Assembly: GCA_029558715.1 (NCBI GenBank)
Contig: JAKQEA010000190.1
Location: forward strand, 28,488-92,487
Reading direction: 5' to 3'
Length of the DNA stretch: 64,000 nucleotides
DNA from: Bacteroidota bacterium
Lineage (GTDB): Bacteria; Bacteroidota; Bacteroidia; Chitinophagales; Chitinophagaceae
A program made the position numbers and the translations under genes. This document shows positions 16,439 to 25,243 of the stretch, one piece after another (positions within the stretch are counted from its first letter, which is position 1; each line of letters opens with the position of its first letter). Below the pieces are notes generated by a model, which was not told the DNA's origin, did no database searches, and worked only from the letters and a program-made list of their open reading frames with translations.

Positions 16439-18646
16439 ATGAGCAAAAAATGCTTGCTTGCTCTGTTATGCATTGTATGCATGACTGAAGCTGGCAATAC
16501 CCAGGAGGATACAACAACTGAAAAAACGTTGGGAGAGGTCATCGTATCTGTAAACAAATGGGAACAAAAACTGAATGAAGTACCCAACAAAATTGTAAAA
16601 GTCAATAGATATGATATCTTAAAAAATAATCCCCAGACGGCGGCTGATTTATTAGGACAGACAGGTACTGTCTTCATTCAAAAAAGTCAGTTGGGTGGTG
16701 GAAGCCCGATGATCCGTGGTTTTGCTACAAACCGTGTATTATTGGTCATTGATGGGGTTCGTATGAACAACGCTATTTACCGCAGTGGCAACCTGCAAAA
16801 CATAATAAGTATTGATGCTTTGAGTACTGAAACAGCCGAAGTAATATTTGGCCCTGGTTCACTTATCTATGGCAGCGATGCCATTGGTGGTGTAATGGAT
16901 TTTCATACCCTGGATGCCCGGTTTTCAAAAGATAAAAAGATACTGGTGAAAGGAAGTGTGCTGGGCAGGTATTCAACAGCCAATAAAGAAAACACCTTTC
17001 ATGCTGATATTAATCTGGGTTGGAAAAAATGGTCGCTGTTATCATCCCTTTCTTACAGCCAGTTTGACGATTTAAAAATGGGAAAGCATGGCGGACAAGA
17101 CAGCTATCTCCGGCCAGAGTATGTTGAAAGGATAAATGACAAAGACAGTATTGTGAAAAACGGCGATCCCCGCATTCAACGTTTCAGCGGATATGACCAG
17201 TTGAATTTCTTACAAAAAATACGCTTCAGGCCAAATGAGCATTGGGATTTACAATACAGCTTTACCCATGCAAAAACAGGCGATGCCCCTCGCTACGACC
17301 GGTTGATTCAATACCGGAACGGAGCACTGCGTTTTGCAGAATGGTATTATGGTCCCATGCTCTGGAATATGCATGCCCTGCAGATTTTGCATTCCAAAAA
17401 AACAAGTATCTATAATGATGCCCGGTTAACAGTGGCATACCAGGGTTATGAAGAAAGCCGTATTGACCGCACAAGAGCTAACAACAATCGCAACAGGCAG
17501 GCAGAATTGGTTGATGCCATCAGTGCCAATTGGGATGCAACAAAAAATATTGGCAACGGCCAGTTGTTTTATGGACTTGAATATGCGCACAACAAAGTTG
17601 GTTCCTTTGGAGAAAGAACCAATATCAGTACTGATGCCGTAACACCAATGGTAAGCCGTTATCCGGATGGTAGTACCTGGAGCACTACTGGTATCTATGG
17701 TAGTTATAAAATAAACCTGCATACAAAAGTAACATTGACGACAGGTTTGCGATACAGCTATAATACATTAGATGCCACTTTCGATACTACATTTATCAAG
17801 TTCCCGTACAAGAATGCAGAACTGAGAGACGGCGCTTTGACTGGTAACGCAGGTCTTGTATTTCGACCATCAGAAGGCTGGCAATTGAATGGAAATATTT
17901 CTACTGGCTATCGTATGCCCAATGTAGATGATATTGGAAAACTGTTTGAAAGTGTGCCGGGAAATATTACCGTTCCAAATCCGGATCTAACTCCTGAATA
18001 TGCCTGGAATTTTGAAATGGGTATCATAAAAAATATTCCTAATAAATTACGCATTGAGTTAAATGGTTTTCACACCGTTTTAAATAATGCTATTGTTCGT
18101 CGCCCAACCACATTCAATGGCGCTGACAGTATTTTGTTCAATGGCGTATTAAGCCGGGTAGAAGCCTTACAAAATGTGGCAAAGGCAACCGTTTCTGGTT
18201 TTCAGGCAAGTGCAGAATTCTATTTTACCAAATTGGTATCATTGCAAACTCATGCTAACTGGATAAGTGGAAAAGAAACGGATGATGTAAAAGATGAAAA
18301 GGTACCGCTTCGTCATGCACCTCCTTTTTATGGAAGCACATTACTGCGTTGCCGCCTGAAAAAACTATTTGCAGAAGCATCGGTACAGTATAATAGTGAA
18401 ATTGAAAATGCAGACCTGGCACCTTCTGAACAGGCAAAAACAGATATTTATGCAAAAGATGCCGATGGCAAACCTTACTCACCGGGATGGTATGCATTGA
18501 ACCTGAAAGCCTCTTACCAGGTATCAGGTAATTTGCTGGTAACAGCTGGTTGGGAAAACATAACTAACCAACGGTATCGTCCTTATTCGTCCGGCATAGT
18601 GGCTGCTGGCTCTAATTTTATTATTTCTTTGAGAGCTTCGCTTTAA
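16439..18646 (+). CDS. TonB-dependent receptor, heme/hemoglobin type
   Basis: This 735-residue outer membrane receptor has a signal peptide, then a plug domain (about 30-150) with SPMIRGFATNRVLLVIDGVRM and VIFGPGSLIYGSDAIGGVMDFHT. The latter pattern is typical of the hemoglobin/transferrin/lactoferrin receptor family. A 22-strand barrel should follow, with the closing segment WENITNQRYRPYSSGI and a terminal aromatic-rich strand. TonB-ExbBD energy would move heme or a related iron compound into the periplasm. The neighbours (CXXCH protein before, PepSY protein after) favour heme. A terminator-like hairpin follows the gene directly. Confidence 0.88.
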   Translation: MSKKCLLALLCIVCMTEAGNTQEDTTTEKTLGEVIVSVNKWEQKLNEVPNKIVKVNRYDILKNNPQTAADLLGQTGTVFIQKSQLGGGSPMIRGFATNRVLLVIDGVRMNNAIYRSGNLQNIISIDALSTETAEVIFGPGSLIYGSDAIGGVMDFHTLDARFSKDKKILVKGSVLGRYSTANKENTFHADINLGWKKWSLLSSLSYSQFDDLKMGKHGGQDSYLRPEYVERINDKDSIVKNGDPRIQRFSGYDQLNFLQKIRFRPNEHWDLQYSFTHAKTGDAPRYDRLIQYRNGALRFAEWYYGPMLWNMHALQILHSKKTSIYNDARLTVAYQGYEESRIDRTRANNNRNRQAELVDAISANWDATKNIGNGQLFYGLEYAHNKVGSFGERTNISTDAVTPMVSRYPDGSTWSTTGIYGSYKINLHTKVTLTTGLRYSYNTLDATFDTTFIKFPYKNAELRDGALTGNAGLVFRPSEGWQLNGNISTGYRMPNVDDIGKLFESVPGNITVPNPDLTPEYAWNFEMGIIKNIPNKLRIELNGFHTVLNNAIVRRPTTFNGADSILFNGVLSRVEALQNVAKATVSGFQASAEFYFTKLVSLQTHANWISGKETDDVKDEKVPLRHAPPFYGSTLLRCRLKKLFAEASVQYNSEIENADLAPSEQAKTDIYAKDADGKPYSPGWYALNLKASYQVSGNLLVTAGWENITNQRYRPYSSGIVAAGSNFIISLRASL

Positions 18647-18652
18647 CCAAAG

Positions 18653-18686
18653 AAGGGTTTGTATAAAAGCAAGCCCTTAATTTTTT
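18653..18686 (+). terminator. Terminator-like hairpin ahead of the PepSY gene
   Basis: A 9-bp stem with one G-T pair has arms at 18653-18661 (AAGGGTTTG) and 18670-18678 (CAAGCCCTT), then AA and six T (18681-18686). The run of T ends four bases before the PepSY start codon, so it may act as an attenuator inside the receptor-PepSY operon. Confidence 0.65.
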
Positions 18687-18690
18687 AATT

Positions 18691-19263
18691 ATGAGCAATA
18701 CTAAACAACAAGCTAAATGGATTCGCTGGCTCCGCTGGCTACACCGGAAGATTGCTATTTTCTTATTTGTTTTTTTCCTTGTCATTTCTATCACCGGGTT
18801 ATTACTCGGCATAAAGAAACAAACGGGGTTACTAGCTCCAACCCGAAAAGGAACTTCCGCTAATCTCTCTACCTGGCTTAGTGTGGATAGTTTACACAAA
18901 AAAGCAATTGGTTATCTTCAGGATTCCGTGTCAAAAAGCCTTTCTATTGATCTTGACAGAATCGATATCAGGCCTGATAAAGGCACTGTGAAATTCATAT
19001 TCAAAGATCATTTTAATGGGCTCCAGTTAGATGGTACTACAGGACAGTTGCTTCAGGTGGAAAAAAGAAGAAGTGATTTTATTGAAAAGCTACATGATGG
19101 ATCTATACTGGATAAGATATTCGGGACCGATGGCGATCAGATAAAAGTCAGTTATACGGTTATCATGGCACTTAGCCTTCTAATGCTTATACTTTCCGGC
19201 CTGTGGCTCTGGTATGGCCCCAAAAGGCTTAGAAAAAGCCGTATCCGCCAGACCCAAGGATAG
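18691..19263 (+). CDS. Short PepSY-type membrane protein
   Basis: This 190-residue protein has two transmembrane helices, one at about 22-44 after RWLRWLHRKIAIF and one near 155-175 (SLLMLILSGLWLWYG). The periplasmic loop between them carries a PepSY-like fold (IDIRPDKGTVKFIFKDH, then GLQLDGTTGQLLQVEKR). PepSY membrane proteins often accompany TonB receptors for siderophores or heme, where they are thought to help reduce or release iron. It lies 44 bases after the receptor gene, behind a terminator-like hairpin. The start follows the conserved basic patch before the first helix. Confidence 0.85.
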   Translation: MSNTKQQAKWIRWLRWLHRKIAIFLFVFFLVISITGLLLGIKKQTGLLAPTRKGTSANLSTWLSVDSLHKKAIGYLQDSVSKSLSIDLDRIDIRPDKGTVKFIFKDHFNGLQLDGTTGQLLQVEKRRSDFIEKLHDGSILDKIFGTDGDQIKVSYTVIMALSLLMLILSGLWLWYGPKRLRKSRIRQTQG

Positions 19264-19386
19264 CCAATGCGTAAAAATCCTAAACCCAGAGGGGGTCGTT
19301 ATCTGTTACTTTGCTCTAAATTTTACAATTTGGTGCAGCAATCGTACGGAAAAAATGTCTAATTTACAGGCAACCAAAGGGTAGTT

Positions 19387-19971
19387 ATGACCGAGGAAGC
19401 CATATTACAAGGTTGTTTAAAAAATGATGCCACAGCCCAACGGGAGTTGTATAACAGGTACAGCCCCAAAATGCTGGCAGTGTGTTATCGTTTTGCTCAC
19501 AACCGGGAAGACGCTGAGGATATGCTTCAGGAAGGTTTTATCAAGGTGTTCCTGCAGATTCACACCTTTGAAAATCGGGGAGCTTTTGAAGGATGGGTTC
19601 GGCGAATCATAGTTCATACCTGCATCAATATCCTCAAAAAGAATAAGAAGTTCAATGAAAGTGTTGATATAATACATGCCACCGGGGTGCAGATCAGAGA
19701 AGAAAGTGTGCCAGCAATTATTCAGGCAAAACAGGTTGTGGAATGTATAAGGCTTTTACCGATAGGCTATAGAACTGTATTGAACCTGTATGCAGTGGAA
19801 GGTTACAGCCACCGGGAAATTGCCAATATGCTCGATATAGAAGAGAGCACCAGCCGCAGCCAATATACCAGGGCGAAAGCTATGCTTGAAGATATTTTGA
19901 TCCGTAAAAGAATATTATTACAAAAACCAAAACATGAAAATAATTGGCTTGCTGCTGTTAGCCAGAGATAA
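19387..19971 (+). CDS. ECF-type RNA polymerase sigma factor
   Basis: This 194-residue sigma-70 family protein has region 2 with YRFAHNREDAEDMLQEGFIKVF (about 35-57) and region 4 with YRTVLNLYAVEGYSHREIANML and the helix ending STSRSQYTRAK. There is no region 3, as expected for the ECF group. The gene is followed 31 bases later by one whose N-terminus looks like an anti-sigma anchor fused to a predicted outer membrane barrel, so the pair probably forms a regulatory unit. Which genes it controls is unknown; the heme-type receptor operon is directly upstream. Confidence 0.93.
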   Translation: MTEEAILQGCLKNDATAQRELYNRYSPKMLAVCYRFAHNREDAEDMLQEGFIKVFLQIHTFENRGAFEGWVRRIIVHTCINILKKNKKFNESVDIIHATGVQIREESVPAIIQAKQVVECIRLLPIGYRTVLNLYAVEGYSHREIANMLDIEESTSRSQYTRAKAMLEDILIRKRILLQKPKHENNWLAAVSQR

Positions 19972-20002
19972 ATTTAAAAGTACCCTTAATTGCTGACTGG
20001 TT

Positions 20003-21457
20003 ATGGAGAGTAATTTTAATAATAGAGATTTTGAGCGGTTCCTGAAGCAAAATGCTGACCAGTACCGGATGTTTCCATCTGAGAATGTATGGAAAGGCAT
20101 CCACAGTACATTACATACCCGCAGAAGATGGTACGGTATAGGTCTTGCCCTTCTCCTCCTTACCACAGGTGCTGTGACCTGGGTAATGCTAACCAGCAGC
20201 CCATCTTCAAAGGAAAATGAACTGGCTGCTAATAAGCAGGTGATAGTTCCGGTTAAAAAAATACAAAAGGAACAACAACCAATTGTAATTACTCCTCTTA
20301 AAAAGAAAGATATAGATGAAGAAATATTAATAGCCTCTCCGGGTAACCACCAGAAAAATCTTTTTTTGGCCACCCCTATAGTTGAAGATCAAGATAATAA
20401 GTTGACAGAATTACAAAAAACAAATGCTGTTATTCCGATTTCCAATTCACCGGGCAGCCTTCCTGCTACAATAGCATCAGTTCCTTCTCCTGTGTCTAAA
20501 GTAAATACTTCCGGAAATAATAGGGCAGCTGTTAAGGCAGAAACACCAAAACATAATGTCGCTGTTAATATAGTTCCGGCTATCATTAATGAAGAAAAAA
20601 TTGATCAACCCTCTCTTGTCCCTGCTGAAAATAATAAAACTGACGAGGTAAGCACAGCAGCGCAAAAAGATATATACCCTTTGAGTATCGAAAGTGTTAT
20701 TAATTCTTATAAAAGCAGTAGAAAATCAAAGAGATTATCCTGGCAGGTTTACTTTACACCTACTATCAGCTATAGGGAATTAAAAGAAAATAAGCAATTT
20801 ATTAACGCTGCACGTTCAAATCTTACTTCTACTTCTGTAGTATTTTCTCCGGATTTAAATAGCATCGTTACACATAAACCGGACCTGGGATTTCAATTAG
20901 GATTTTCTACTGGCTATCCTCTCTCTAAAAAAATAAGACTTATAAGTGGCCTGCAATTTAACGTAAGTAAATACGATATAAGGGCCTACAACTATCCGGG
21001 TGAAGTTGCCACCATTGCACTAAGTACGGCCAGTGGGGCTACCAGTACGGTTTCCACTATCACTAACTATCGTAGCGCAGGCGGTAGTAAGGCAAACTGG
21101 CTTCGCAATCTTTATGTCTCTGCGTCAGCGCCTATTGGCGTTGAGCTAAAACTTGCTAGTAATAAGAAAACATATTGGGGTGTTAGCGGTACTGTTCAAC
21201 CCACCTATGTATTGGGCAATACAGCCTATGTCATTTCAACGGATTATAAGAATTACGCAGAAATACCATCTTTGACCCGAAAGTGGAATATTAATACAGG
21301 CTTTGAAGCCTTTGCCGGCTTCTCTGTAGGGAAAACAGACTGGAGAGTGGGTCCGCAAGTTCGTTATCAAACCATGTCAAGCTTTAAAAAAGAATACCCT
21401 GTTCGAGAATATCTTTTTGATTTTGGTTTAAAAATGGGCATAATGCTCAAAAAGTAA
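20003..21457 (+). CDS. Anti-sigma-like helix fused to a predicted outer membrane barrel
   Basis: This 484-residue protein has an unusual layout. Residues 1-42 are a short cytoplasmic stretch (DFERFLKQNADQYRMFPSENVW), followed by HTRRRWYGIG and one transmembrane helix (about 45-63). Residues 65-240 are a low-complexity Pro/Lys/Asn/Thr linker with no cysteine. Residues 245-484 look like an outer-membrane-protein barrel: alternating strands such as FQLGFSTGYPLSKKIRLISGLQF, and a final strand YLFDFGLKMGIMLKK. The N-terminus resembles membrane-bound regulators encoded after ECF sigma genes in Bacteroidota. If the topology is right, one chain spans the whole envelope. It follows the sigma gene by 31 bases and ends in a strong hairpin. 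Confidence 0.75.
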   Translation: MESNFNNRDFERFLKQNADQYRMFPSENVWKGIHSTLHTRRRWYGIGLALLLLTTGAVTWVMLTSSPSSKENELAANKQVIVPVKKIQKEQQPIVITPLKKKDIDEEILIASPGNHQKNLFLATPIVEDQDNKLTELQKTNAVIPISNSPGSLPATIASVPSPVSKVNTSGNNRAAVKAETPKHNVAVNIVPAIINEEKIDQPSLVPAENNKTDEVSTAAQKDIYPLSIESVINSYKSSRKSKRLSWQVYFTPTISYRELKENKQFINAARSNLTSTSVVFSPDLNSIVTHKPDLGFQLGFSTGYPLSKKIRLISGLQFNVSKYDIRAYNYPGEVATIALSTASGATSTVSTITNYRSAGGSKANWLRNLYVSASAPIGVELKLASNKKTYWGVSGTVQPTYVLGNTAYVISTDYKNYAEIPSLTRKWNINTGFEAFAGFSVGKTDWRVGPQVRYQTMSSFKKEYPVREYLFDFGLKMGIMLKK

Positions 21458-21486
21458 AACTGACACTAACTGCCGCTTTGCTTAGA

Positions 21487-21533
21487 ATATCCCGTCTGCT
21501 AACCAGGCGGGATATTTGCTTTCTGTTTGTTTT
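21487..21533 (+). terminator. Terminator after the ECF operon
   Basis: A 12-bp stem with one G-T pair has arms at 21487-21498 (ATATCCCGTCTG) and 21504-21515 around a 5-base loop. It is followed by a T-rich tail (TTGCTTTCTGTTTG). Confidence 0.8.
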
Positions 21534-21563
21534 CAATAACCGTGTTTACGCTAATTTTAGGCC

Positions 21564-22145
21564 ATGAAACAATATTTCCGATTAGTACTGGCTGTTGCAG
21601 TCCTTTCATCCGCTTGCAAGGAAAAAGAAAAGGAAGATGAAAAAAAATTCATCTCTGTATTATCGTTAATAGAAAAACAAGTGGCACATATAGATACATC
21701 GCTTTATGCCATTACGAAATATGTCATTAAAGACAGCCTGCATATTGATACCCTGTATATTCCAAGGGAGGAGTTTCGCTCTGTGGCAAAGGACTTTTTA
21801 GAAATCCCTGACCTGTCTGCAAAAAAAGTCGCAAAACGTTATAAAGAAGAAACCCGTTACGATGAACTGCTCAATCGTGTTATCATCAGTTATATTCCAG
21901 TAAACCCCGAAAAGGAAGAAATACAAAAACAGGAAATCCTTGTAACGCCAAATATAGCGACTGGTGACAAAGTCAATACGATTTTAATCAGCCGGGTCAT
22001 CAATAACAGGGATGGGTTTTTACAAAAAGAAATGCTCTGGCAAATGGATAAAAGTTTCCAGATGGTAACTTCCACGCAAAAGCCCGGGCAACCTGAAGTA
22101 ATAACTACAACTAAAGTGACCTGGAACGAGGAAGATGATCAATGA
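21564..22145 (+). CDS. Putative lipoprotein of unknown function, coupled to uvrC
   Basis: This 193-residue protein has a signal peptide with a lipobox-like LSSAC (Cys18), followed by a strongly charged Lys/Glu tether. The body is helical at first (SVLSLIEKQVAHIDTSLYAITK) and then has strand-like stretches (ILISRVINNRDGFLQKEMLWQM). I do not recognise a family; similar small lipoproteins occur in Chitinophagaceae beside uvrC-like genes. Its TGA overlaps the uvrC ATG (ATGA), so the two are probably cotranslated. The lipidation and the coupling are what can be supported. Confidence 0.7.
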   Translation: MKQYFRLVLAVAVLSSACKEKEKEDEKKFISVLSLIEKQVAHIDTSLYAITKYVIKDSLHIDTLYIPREEFRSVAKDFLEIPDLSAKKVAKRYKEETRYDELLNRVIISYIPVNPEKEEIQKQEILVTPNIATGDKVNTILISRVINNRDGFLQKEMLWQMDKSFQMVTSTQKPGQPEVITTTKVTWNEEDDQ

Positions 22146-23950
22146 CGGCTTCAGAATTTCAACATATAGCCACCAGTATACCTGCACAACCAGGCATTTA
22201 TAAATACTTTGATAACAATGATGAACTGCTCTATGTAGGCAAAGCAAAGCATTTGCGTAAACGGGTAAGCTCTTACTTTTCAAAAACTTTTACCAGCTAT
22301 AAAACCTATGAACTGGTTCAGCGGATTGCCAGGATTGAGTTTACCATTGTTAGCTCAGAGCAGGATGCCTTCTTGCTTGAAAATACCTTAATCAAGCAAT
22401 TTCAGCCCAGGTTCAACATAAACCTGAAGGACGATAAGACCTATCCTTTCATCGTTATTAAGAATGAGCCTTTTCCAAGAGTGTTTCTTACCCGGAAAAA
22501 AGTCAATGACGGCTCCGAGTACCTGGGACCCTATACGTCTGTTAAAAAGGTAAGGGAATTACTGGAGTTCATTAAACAAACAATACAGCTCAGAAATTGC
22601 TCCCTGAATCTTTCCGAGACCAATATTAAAAAAGAGAAGTACAAAGTTTGTCTGGAGTATCATTTAGGTAATTGCAAAGGACCATGCGAGGGGCTGCAAA
22701 CCGCTGATGATTATATAGAAAACCTTATTCAACTTAAAAACCTGCTTCGGGGAAACCTGGCGCCGGTTATACGTCATTTCAAAGAGGAAATGAAGAAACT
22801 GGCAGCCGAACTTGCTTTTGAAAAAGCCTCGCTGGTAAAAAAGAAGATCGATTTTTTAGAGAATTATCAGTCACGATCTATAGTTGCCAATACCAAAACT
22901 GGCAGTATAGATGTTTTCTCTATACTAAAAGAAAAAGAAATTGCCTATGTAAATTACCTGATGGTTAGAAATGGGGCGATCATACAAACACAAACTAATA
23001 AAGTAGAAACCCATCTTGATGAAGAACCGGAAGAAATATTAAGCTTCTCAGTGGCACAATTGCGAGATACATTTAATAGCGATGCTGCCGAAATAATAGT
23101 TCCATTCAATATTGATTACCCACAGAATGAAGTTATTGTGACTGTTCCAAAAGGTGGTGACAAGAAAAAACTTTTAGCACTTTCGGAGAAAAACGCCAAT
23201 CATTTTATTGAGGAATTAAAAGCCAAAGAAAGACTAAAGCTTAATATCAAGAATGCTGATATGTTTAAAGTGCTTGAGCAGCTGCAGAAAGATTTGCAAT
23301 TACAGGATATGCCTGTTCATATTGAGTGTTTTGATAATTCTAATTTCCAGGGTAGTTACCCGGTTTCCGCCATGGTATGCTTCAAAAATGGTGTACCTAG
23401 TAAGAATGACTACAGAAAATTCAACGTTAAAACCGTGGAGGGCATTAATGATTTTGCGACCATGAAAGAGGCTGTTTTCAGGCGATATAAAAGAGTCAAA
23501 GATGAAGGACAGTCTTTCCCACAATTAGTGATTATTGATGGCGGCAAAGGCCAGTTAAACGCTGCCAATGAGGCTATAGCAGAACTGGGCCTGAATGGAA
23601 AAACTACTCTTATGGGTCTTGCAAAAAATGAGGAGGAGATATTTTTTACAGGTGACACAAGCTCCCTTAAATTGCCTTACAACGGCAGCAGCCTGAAAAT
23701 AATCAGGAGGATCCGTGATGAAGTGCATCGTTTCGGCATCACTTTTCACCGGCAAAAAAGAAGCAAAGGCACCTTTAAAAATGAATTAGAAGAAATTCAT
23801 GGAATCGGTAAATCAACAGCTGATATACTGATGAAAGAGTTTAAATCAGTAAAAAAAATAAGGGAAATGAGTGAGGAAAAATTAGCTGCAATAATAGGCA
23901 GATCAAAGGCCCGGATCCTTATTGAGTATTATCAAAAACAAATTTCCTGA
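22142..23950 (+). CDS. uvrC: Excinuclease ABC subunit C
   Basis: This 602-residue nucleotide excision repair nuclease cuts on both sides of a lesion in the UvrB-DNA complex. The N-terminal GIY-YIG nuclease is visible (PGIYKYFDN, LLYVGKAKHLRKRV), then a UVR motif (ASLVKKKIDFLENYQ) that binds UvrB, the RNase H-like nuclease (HIECFDNSNFQGSYPV, later VIIDGGKGQLNAA) and C-terminal helix-hairpin-helix repeats (EIHGIGKSTADILM). Its start overlaps the preceding lipoprotein gene by four bases. Two hairpins separate it from gldN. Confidence 0.97.
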   Translation: MTASEFQHIATSIPAQPGIYKYFDNNDELLYVGKAKHLRKRVSSYFSKTFTSYKTYELVQRIARIEFTIVSSEQDAFLLENTLIKQFQPRFNINLKDDKTYPFIVIKNEPFPRVFLTRKKVNDGSEYLGPYTSVKKVRELLEFIKQTIQLRNCSLNLSETNIKKEKYKVCLEYHLGNCKGPCEGLQTADDYIENLIQLKNLLRGNLAPVIRHFKEEMKKLAAELAFEKASLVKKKIDFLENYQSRSIVANTKTGSIDVFSILKEKEIAYVNYLMVRNGAIIQTQTNKVETHLDEEPEEILSFSVAQLRDTFNSDAAEIIVPFNIDYPQNEVIVTVPKGGDKKKLLALSEKNANHFIEELKAKERLKLNIKNADMFKVLEQLQKDLQLQDMPVHIECFDNSNFQGSYPVSAMVCFKNGVPSKNDYRKFNVKTVEGINDFATMKEAVFRRYKRVKDEGQSFPQLVIIDGGKGQLNAANEAIAELGLNGKTTLMGLAKNEEEIFFTGDTSSLKLPYNGSSLKIIRRIRDEVHRFGITFHRQKRSKGTFKNELEEIHGIGKSTADILMKEFKSVKKIREMSEEKLAAIIGRSKARILIEYYQKQIS

Positions 23951-23996
23951 AGCACTTGAATATTCTGTTTTTCACTCGACCAGGGGCAAAAAAAAT

Positions 23997-24027
23997 GGGG
24001 CCGGAATAGAAATTCAGCCCCGTTTTT
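23997..24027 (+). terminator. Intrinsic terminator of uvrC
   Basis: GGGGC (23997-24001) and GCCCC (24017-24021) pair with an inner AAT/ATT helix, and TTTTT follows at 24023-24027. It lies 46 bases after the uvrC stop. Confidence 0.65.
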
Positions 24028-24145
24028 AAAATCCAATATCCTATGAAAAACCAAGACGAAAGTACAACTTTTATCCAATTATCCTATAGGACTTTTACGA
24101 TTTTCGAAACTTTTTTTCTTCTAATACTGAGCTAGTTATACGACA

Positions 24146-24171
24146 AAAAAGCCCCTTAACAGGGGCTTTTT
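24146..24171. terminator. Bidirectional terminator between uvrC and gldN
   Basis: This is a perfect 11-bp inverted repeat (AAAAAGCCCCT at 24146-24156, its complement at 24161-24171) with a TAAC loop and T runs on both strands. It lies 28 bases past the gldN stop and serves the converging transcripts. Confidence 0.92.
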
Positions 24172-24199
24172 GATTGATGTTTAAACAAACAATAAGGTA

Positions 24200-25237
24200 T
24201 TAGTACGACCAGAGATCCTGCTCGAAATTGAATATCTTTTCTTTAATATTTTCTCCCTCCAACAGCCTCAGGATGGGGTCATTGATATAGTTCCTGATCA
24301 TTTTATTTCCTGGATTATCCAAGGTTGATTTTACAATGTAACTGCTGAACATACGGCTCTCAAACAGTTCTTCCCATGTCATCCTGCTCTGACCCATATT
24401 CTTGGGATTATATACTTCAGCCTTTACAAGCATGGGTCTCAAATCAGGGTAGTAAACCCAAAACAATGAGGATGTACCTCTTTCTTTTGTTGTATTAGGA
24501 ATATACTCAGTTTTGAGTAATCCTATACCTAAGATCCGAACAAACATACGGCTTGATTCCCTATCAAAGACCCACTCTTCTTTCAAACGGATTCTTGTAA
24601 CAGATTTTGCATCAAAACTTGCTCTTGTCACATTCCATCCAACTATCTTATCAATTTGCTTTGTATCGTAAATTGGGAAAGTATCGAGCTTACCAGAGGT
24701 TAGTTGCTGAACATCCGCAATAGCAAGCGGAGTAGTAAATCTATCGTCGGAAAAAGCAGTTACTTCTCCGGTTTGTACCGCTTTCATCAGCATATTAACG
24801 AATATCTGACTGCCGTTATCATCTACTGCCTCATACATGAATATTTTGTTCATTTTCTCCCTGAGATCCAGTTCTCTCCATACTTTCTCTGCATATAAGG
24901 CATCATCCCAGCGAAGATGTTCATAGATGAGTGGGGTACGCTGAGTAAGGCTACCCTTATCAAAAGCGTTATCATTTCTCAACGACTTCTTAGGGGAAAT
25001 ATCATTACTTGTAGTATCATATGTTATTGGCAAATTAGCCAGGGGATCATAACCAGACGGAGGCTGATTATTATTATTCTGCTGTTGTTCATTACCACCA
25101 GTAGTAGGTGGGGCCGGATTTGTAGAAGGATTATTTGTATCCTTCCTTTTCTTGGACGGTCTTTGTGCATTTGCATCGATCAGCAAAAAGGCTGAAACCA
25201 CCAAGCATAAACCGAACTTTAAGAATTTCATATTCAT
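24200..25237 (-). CDS. gldN: Type IX secretion / gliding protein GldN
   Basis: This 345-residue secreted protein has a signal peptide ending near DANAQ, a Pro/Asn/Gln-rich disordered stretch (about 26-75) and the GldN domain. That domain contains WDDALYAEKVWRELDLREKMN, KEEWVFDRESSRMFVRILGI and LFWVYYPDLRP. GldN works with GldK in a periplasmic ring at the outer membrane of the T9SS. It is the last gene of gldK-gldL-gldM-gldN, six bases after gldM, and ends in a bidirectional terminator. No gldO paralogue follows. Confidence 0.95.
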   Translation of the reverse strand: MNMKFLKFGLCLVVSAFLLIDANAQRPSKKRKDTNNPSTNPAPPTTGGNEQQQNNNNQPPSGYDPLANLPITYDTTSNDISPKKSLRNDNAFDKGSLTQRTPLIYEHLRWDDALYAEKVWRELDLREKMNKIFMYEAVDDNGSQIFVNMLMKAVQTGEVTAFSDDRFTTPLAIADVQQLTSGKLDTFPIYDTKQIDKIVGWNVTRASFDAKSVTRIRLKEEWVFDRESSRMFVRILGIGLLKTEYIPNTTKERGTSSLFWVYYPDLRPMLVKAEVYNPKNMGQSRMTWEELFESRMFSSYIVKSTLDNPGNKMIRNYINDPILRLLEGENIKEKIFNFEQDLWSY

Positions 25238-25243
25238 ATCGCA

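Noticed and set aside
24043..24135. 30-codon frame between the two terminators after uvrC
   Set aside because: It lies between two hairpins, has no recognisable domain or clear membrane helix, and repeats of ATCCTAT in it look incidental. Not enough support for a gene.
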